From the NCBI GenBank assembly GCA_905371595.1, contig CAJPLU010000036.1, positions 1 through 6,839 on the forward strand: 6,839 bases of DNA, in the 5' to 3' direction. The DNA comes from Candidatus Saccharimonadota bacterium (lineage in GTDB: Bacteria; Patescibacteriota; Saccharimonadia; Saccharimonadales; Saccharimonadaceae). A program made the translations under genes and the position numbers. The notes beneath the pieces were generated by a model. That model did no database searches, had not been told where the DNA came from, and worked only from the letters and a program-made list of their open reading frames with translations. This document shows, piece after piece, positions 5,479 to 6,839 of this stretch (position 1 is its first letter; each line of letters starts with the position of its first letter).

Positions 5479-5487
5479 AGTATATCA
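5479..5487 (-). promoter_or_regulatory. Extended -10 box immediately before the 106-residue membrane-protein gene
   Basis: The minus strand reads TGATATACT (TGn plus a five-of-six -10 hexamer), then six bases, then ATG at 5472. The expected transcription start coincides with the start codon. No clear -35 is seen, as is common with extended -10 promoters. Confidence 0.6.
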
Positions 5488-5539
5488 TAAGCGTCGTACT
5501 TCACTGTTTCGTGGCTCTATAACTGCTATTCTGTCTCAT

Positions 5540-5582
5540 AAAAAAAGAAAAGACCCCCTCAGCGTCCGTAGAGTCTTTTCTT
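5540..5582 (-). terminator. Intrinsic terminator of rpsJ
   Basis: A perfect 10-base-pair stem (5573-5582 with 5545-5554, AAGAAAAGAC/GTCTTTTCTT on the minus strand) with an 18-base loop is followed on the minus strand by a run of T at 5540-5546 that overlaps the stem end. It begins 21 bases after the rpsJ stop. The opposite strand has no T run on its exit side, so it acts only for rpsJ. Confidence 0.88.
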
Positions 5583-5603
5583 GCGCAAAGAGCAAGATGC
5601 TAT

Positions 5604-5921
5604 TTACATTTTAATTTCGGCGTCAACGCCAGCTGGCAATGATAGATTTTGCAAGTTCTCGATGGTTTTTGGCGTAGCGTTAGAAATATCAATCAAGCGC
5701 TTGTGCACGCGCATTTCAAATGTTTCGCCGCCCATTTTGTAGACGTGCGGGCTTTTCGTTACCGTATAAGTGCTGCGGCGAGTTGGCAGCGGCACTGGCC
5801 CGGCGACTGTTGCGCCAGTACGAACAGCGGTGTCGACGATTCGCTTAGCAGATTCATCAATAACTGTGTGGTCATACGCCTTGAGGCGGATGCGGATGGT
5901 CAGACCTTTATCTTCGGCCAT
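5604..5921 (-). CDS. rpsJ: 30S ribosomal protein S10 (NusE)
   Basis: S10 (105 residues) is a 30S head protein that also serves as NusE, the transcription-antitermination partner of NusB and NusG. The sequence carries the full S10 pattern: IRIRLKAYDHTVIDESAKRI, GATVAGPVPLPTRRSTYTV (with the exposed loop), SPHVYKMGGETFEMRVHKR, LIDI and LPAGVDAEI. The start ATG at 5921 is preceded by AAAAGGAGT (5928-5936) at good spacing. Instead of leading straight into rplC, as in the usual S10 operon, rpsJ is a one-gene transcription unit: promoter at 6013-6041, terminator at 5540-5582. The next ribosomal gene, rplC, starts about 3.2 kb further on. Confidence 0.97.
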   Translation of the reverse strand: MAEDKGLTIRIRLKAYDHTVIDESAKRIVDTAVRTGATVAGPVPLPTRRSTYTVTKSPHVYKMGGETFEMRVHKRLIDISNATPKTIENLQNLSLPAGVDAEIKM

Positions 5922-6012
5922 TTTGTTACTCCTTTTACCTCGTAACCTCTGCTCGAATCGGTTTCGTTAGCGTCTGGCAGAGTTCTCGAGGCGATTAATT
6001 AATACGAACATT

Positions 6013-6041
6013 ACTATAGCAATAATTAGCGTGAATTGCAA
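6013..6041 (-). promoter_or_regulatory. Promoter of rpsJ
   Basis: On the minus strand: TTGCAA (6036-6041), a 17-base spacer, and TATAGT (6013-6018) preceded by TGC, an extended -10. The start is predicted near 6006, with a leader of about 85 bases. The 10-base palindrome ATTAATTAAT (5994-6003) lies directly after the predicted start. Confidence 0.75.
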
Positions 6042-6053
6042 GAACTGGGCGGG

Positions 6054-6084
6054 CGATAAGACGTGTTAAGGTTTAATCTTATCG
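6054..6084. repeat. Inverted repeat between tuf terminator and rpsJ promoter
   Basis: Perfect 8-base arms CGATAAGA (6054-6061) and TCTTATCG (6077-6084) enclose 15 AT-rich bases. No T run follows on either strand, so it is not an obvious terminator. It sits just upstream of the rpsJ -35 and could be a regulator site or a 3' structure of the tuf mRNA. Function is not shown by the sequence. Confidence 0.5.
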
Positions 6085-6106
6085 GTGGTTGCTAGTTGCA
6101 GACAAT

Positions 6107-6137
6107 AAAAGCACCCCCGATAGTCCGGAGGTGCTTT
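6107..6137 (-). terminator. Intrinsic terminator of tuf
   Basis: Stem of 8 base pairs (6130-6137 with 6108-6115), one mismatch, then 3 more (6126-6128 with 6117-6119), with a six-base loop. On the minus strand it ends in TTTTATT. It lies 26 bases after the tuf stop and separates tuf from rpsJ. Confidence 0.83.
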
Positions 6138-6162
6138 CGGCAGTAACTTACAGAGTTGTAAA

Positions 6163-6839
6163 TTACTTGATGATGTTGGTCACCACGCCAGCGCCGACAG
6201 TACGGCCGCCTTCGCGGATAGCGAAGTCTTGACCTTTGTCCATAGCGATTGGGGCGAGCAATTTAACCTTGAAGGTCACTTGGTCGCCTGGCATAACCAT
6301 TTCTTTGTCGGCTGGCAATTCAACTTCACCGGTCACGTCAGTGGTGCGGAAGTAGAACTGCGGCTTGTAGCCCTTGCTGAACGGCGTGTGGCGTCCACCC
6401 TCTTCTTTCTTGAGGATGTAAACCTCAGCCTCGAACTCAGTGTGCGGAGTCAGTGTGCCTGGAGCAACGATAACCTGGCCGCGCTCGATCTGCTCGCGCT
6501 CGATACCGCGCAGCAGCAAACCAGCGTTGTCGCCGGCTTGGCCCTGGTCAAGAGTTTTCTTGAAGGCTTCGATACCAGTTACGACCGAGCTCTGAGTTGG
6601 TTTTAGGCCAACAATTTCGACTGGGTCGTTCAGCTTGATGACACCTTGCTCGATACGGCCAGTAGCCACGGTGCCACGACCTTTGATCGAGAAGACATCT
6701 TCGATTGGCATCAAGAATGGCTTGTCGAGGTCGCGCTTTGGCAGCTCGAAGTAGTCGTCCATCGCCTTGACCAATTCCATGATAGCGTCTTCAGACTCTT
6801 TGTCGCCTTCGAGAGCTTTGGTGGCTGAGCCCTTGATGA
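6163..6839 (-). CDS. tuf: Translation elongation factor Tu, C-terminal part (5' end outside window)
   Basis: EF-Tu delivers aminoacyl-tRNA to the ribosome as a GTP complex. The visible 224-225 codons begin at the G5 region of the GTPase domain (IKGSATKALEGD) and run to the stop at 6163. Domain 2 starts around DKPFLMPIEDVFSIKGRGTV and domain 3 around TPHTEFEAEVYILKKEEGG. RHTPFSKGYKPQFYFRTTDV and FAIREGGRTVGAGVV are standard EF-Tu blocks. About 170 N-terminal residues, including P-loop, switch regions and NKxD, lie beyond the right edge, so the internal Met at 6780 is not the start. The G5 triplet is SAT rather than the SAL of E. coli. A terminator follows the stop, so tuf is not co-transcribed with rpsJ by default. 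Both domains look intact, without frameshift. Confidence 0.97.
   Translation of the reverse strand, partial: IKGSATKALEGDKESEDAIMELVKAMDDYFELPKRDLDKPFLMPIEDVFSIKGRGTVATGRIEQGVIKLNDPVEIVGLKPTQSSVVTGIEAFKKTLDQGQAGDNAGLLLRGIEREQIERGQVIVAPGTLTPHTEFEAEVYILKKEEGGRHTPFSKGYKPQFYFRTTDVTGEVELPADKEMVMPGDQVTFKVKLLAPIAMDKGQDFAIREGGRTVGAGVVTNIIK

Noticed and set aside
1..6839. Alternative genetic code with UGA as glycine, as in some CPR lineages
   Set aside because: TGA ends the genes at 3835 and 5152 at sensible positions, and no conserved protein here is interrupted by TGA.

Overview
The window is a bacterial ribosomal-protein locus. Every credible gene lies on the minus strand, so it is transcribed from right to left. 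EF-Tu, S10, L3, L4, L23 and L2 are recognisable from their protein sequences. The look of these proteins (a short S10, an L3 with a THGGKG loop, an L2 with DHPM) and the small accessory proteins suggest a Patescibacteria/CPR genome, most likely Saccharibacteria (TM7). That placement is inference from recalled family resemblance and was not tested by a tree. TGA is used as a stop at two genes (5152 and 3835), which argues against the CPR groups that read UGA as glycine.

In transcription order: (1) the 3' part of tuf, cut by the right edge, followed by a hairpin terminator; (2) a 241-base gap holding an inverted repeat and a good extended -10 promoter, then rpsJ (S10) as a single-gene unit closed by a strong intrinsic terminator; (3) five accessory genes: a 106-residue three-helix membrane protein, a 157-residue coiled-coil protein, a MazG-like/DUF1653 fusion overlapping a Ham1/ITPase-like NTP pyrophosphatase, and a 231-residue seven-helix membrane protein; (4) a near-consensus promoter with a 14-base palindrome just downstream of its expected start; (5) rplC-rplD-rplW-rplB, each pair joined by a TAATG stop/start overlap and each downstream start preceded by a strong Shine-Dalgarno sequence. 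rplB reaches the left edge with all 278 sense codons apparently present and only the first base (T) of the next codon visible.

The main point is that the usual S10 operon is split. rpsJ has its own promoter and terminator, and about 3.2 kb with five non-ribosomal genes separates it from rplC. The accessory block contains several promoters and no terminator that I can see, so its transcription may run into the L3 operon. The two membrane-protein genes have their -10 boxes only 6-7 bases before ATG and no Shine-Dalgarno, which predicts leaderless mRNAs beside strongly SD-led ribosomal genes. The two nucleotide pyrophosphatase-like genes look like a translationally coupled nucleotide-pool cleaning module, plausible in a scavenging, reduced-genome bacterium. 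No mobile element, CRISPR array, tRNA or rRNA was seen.
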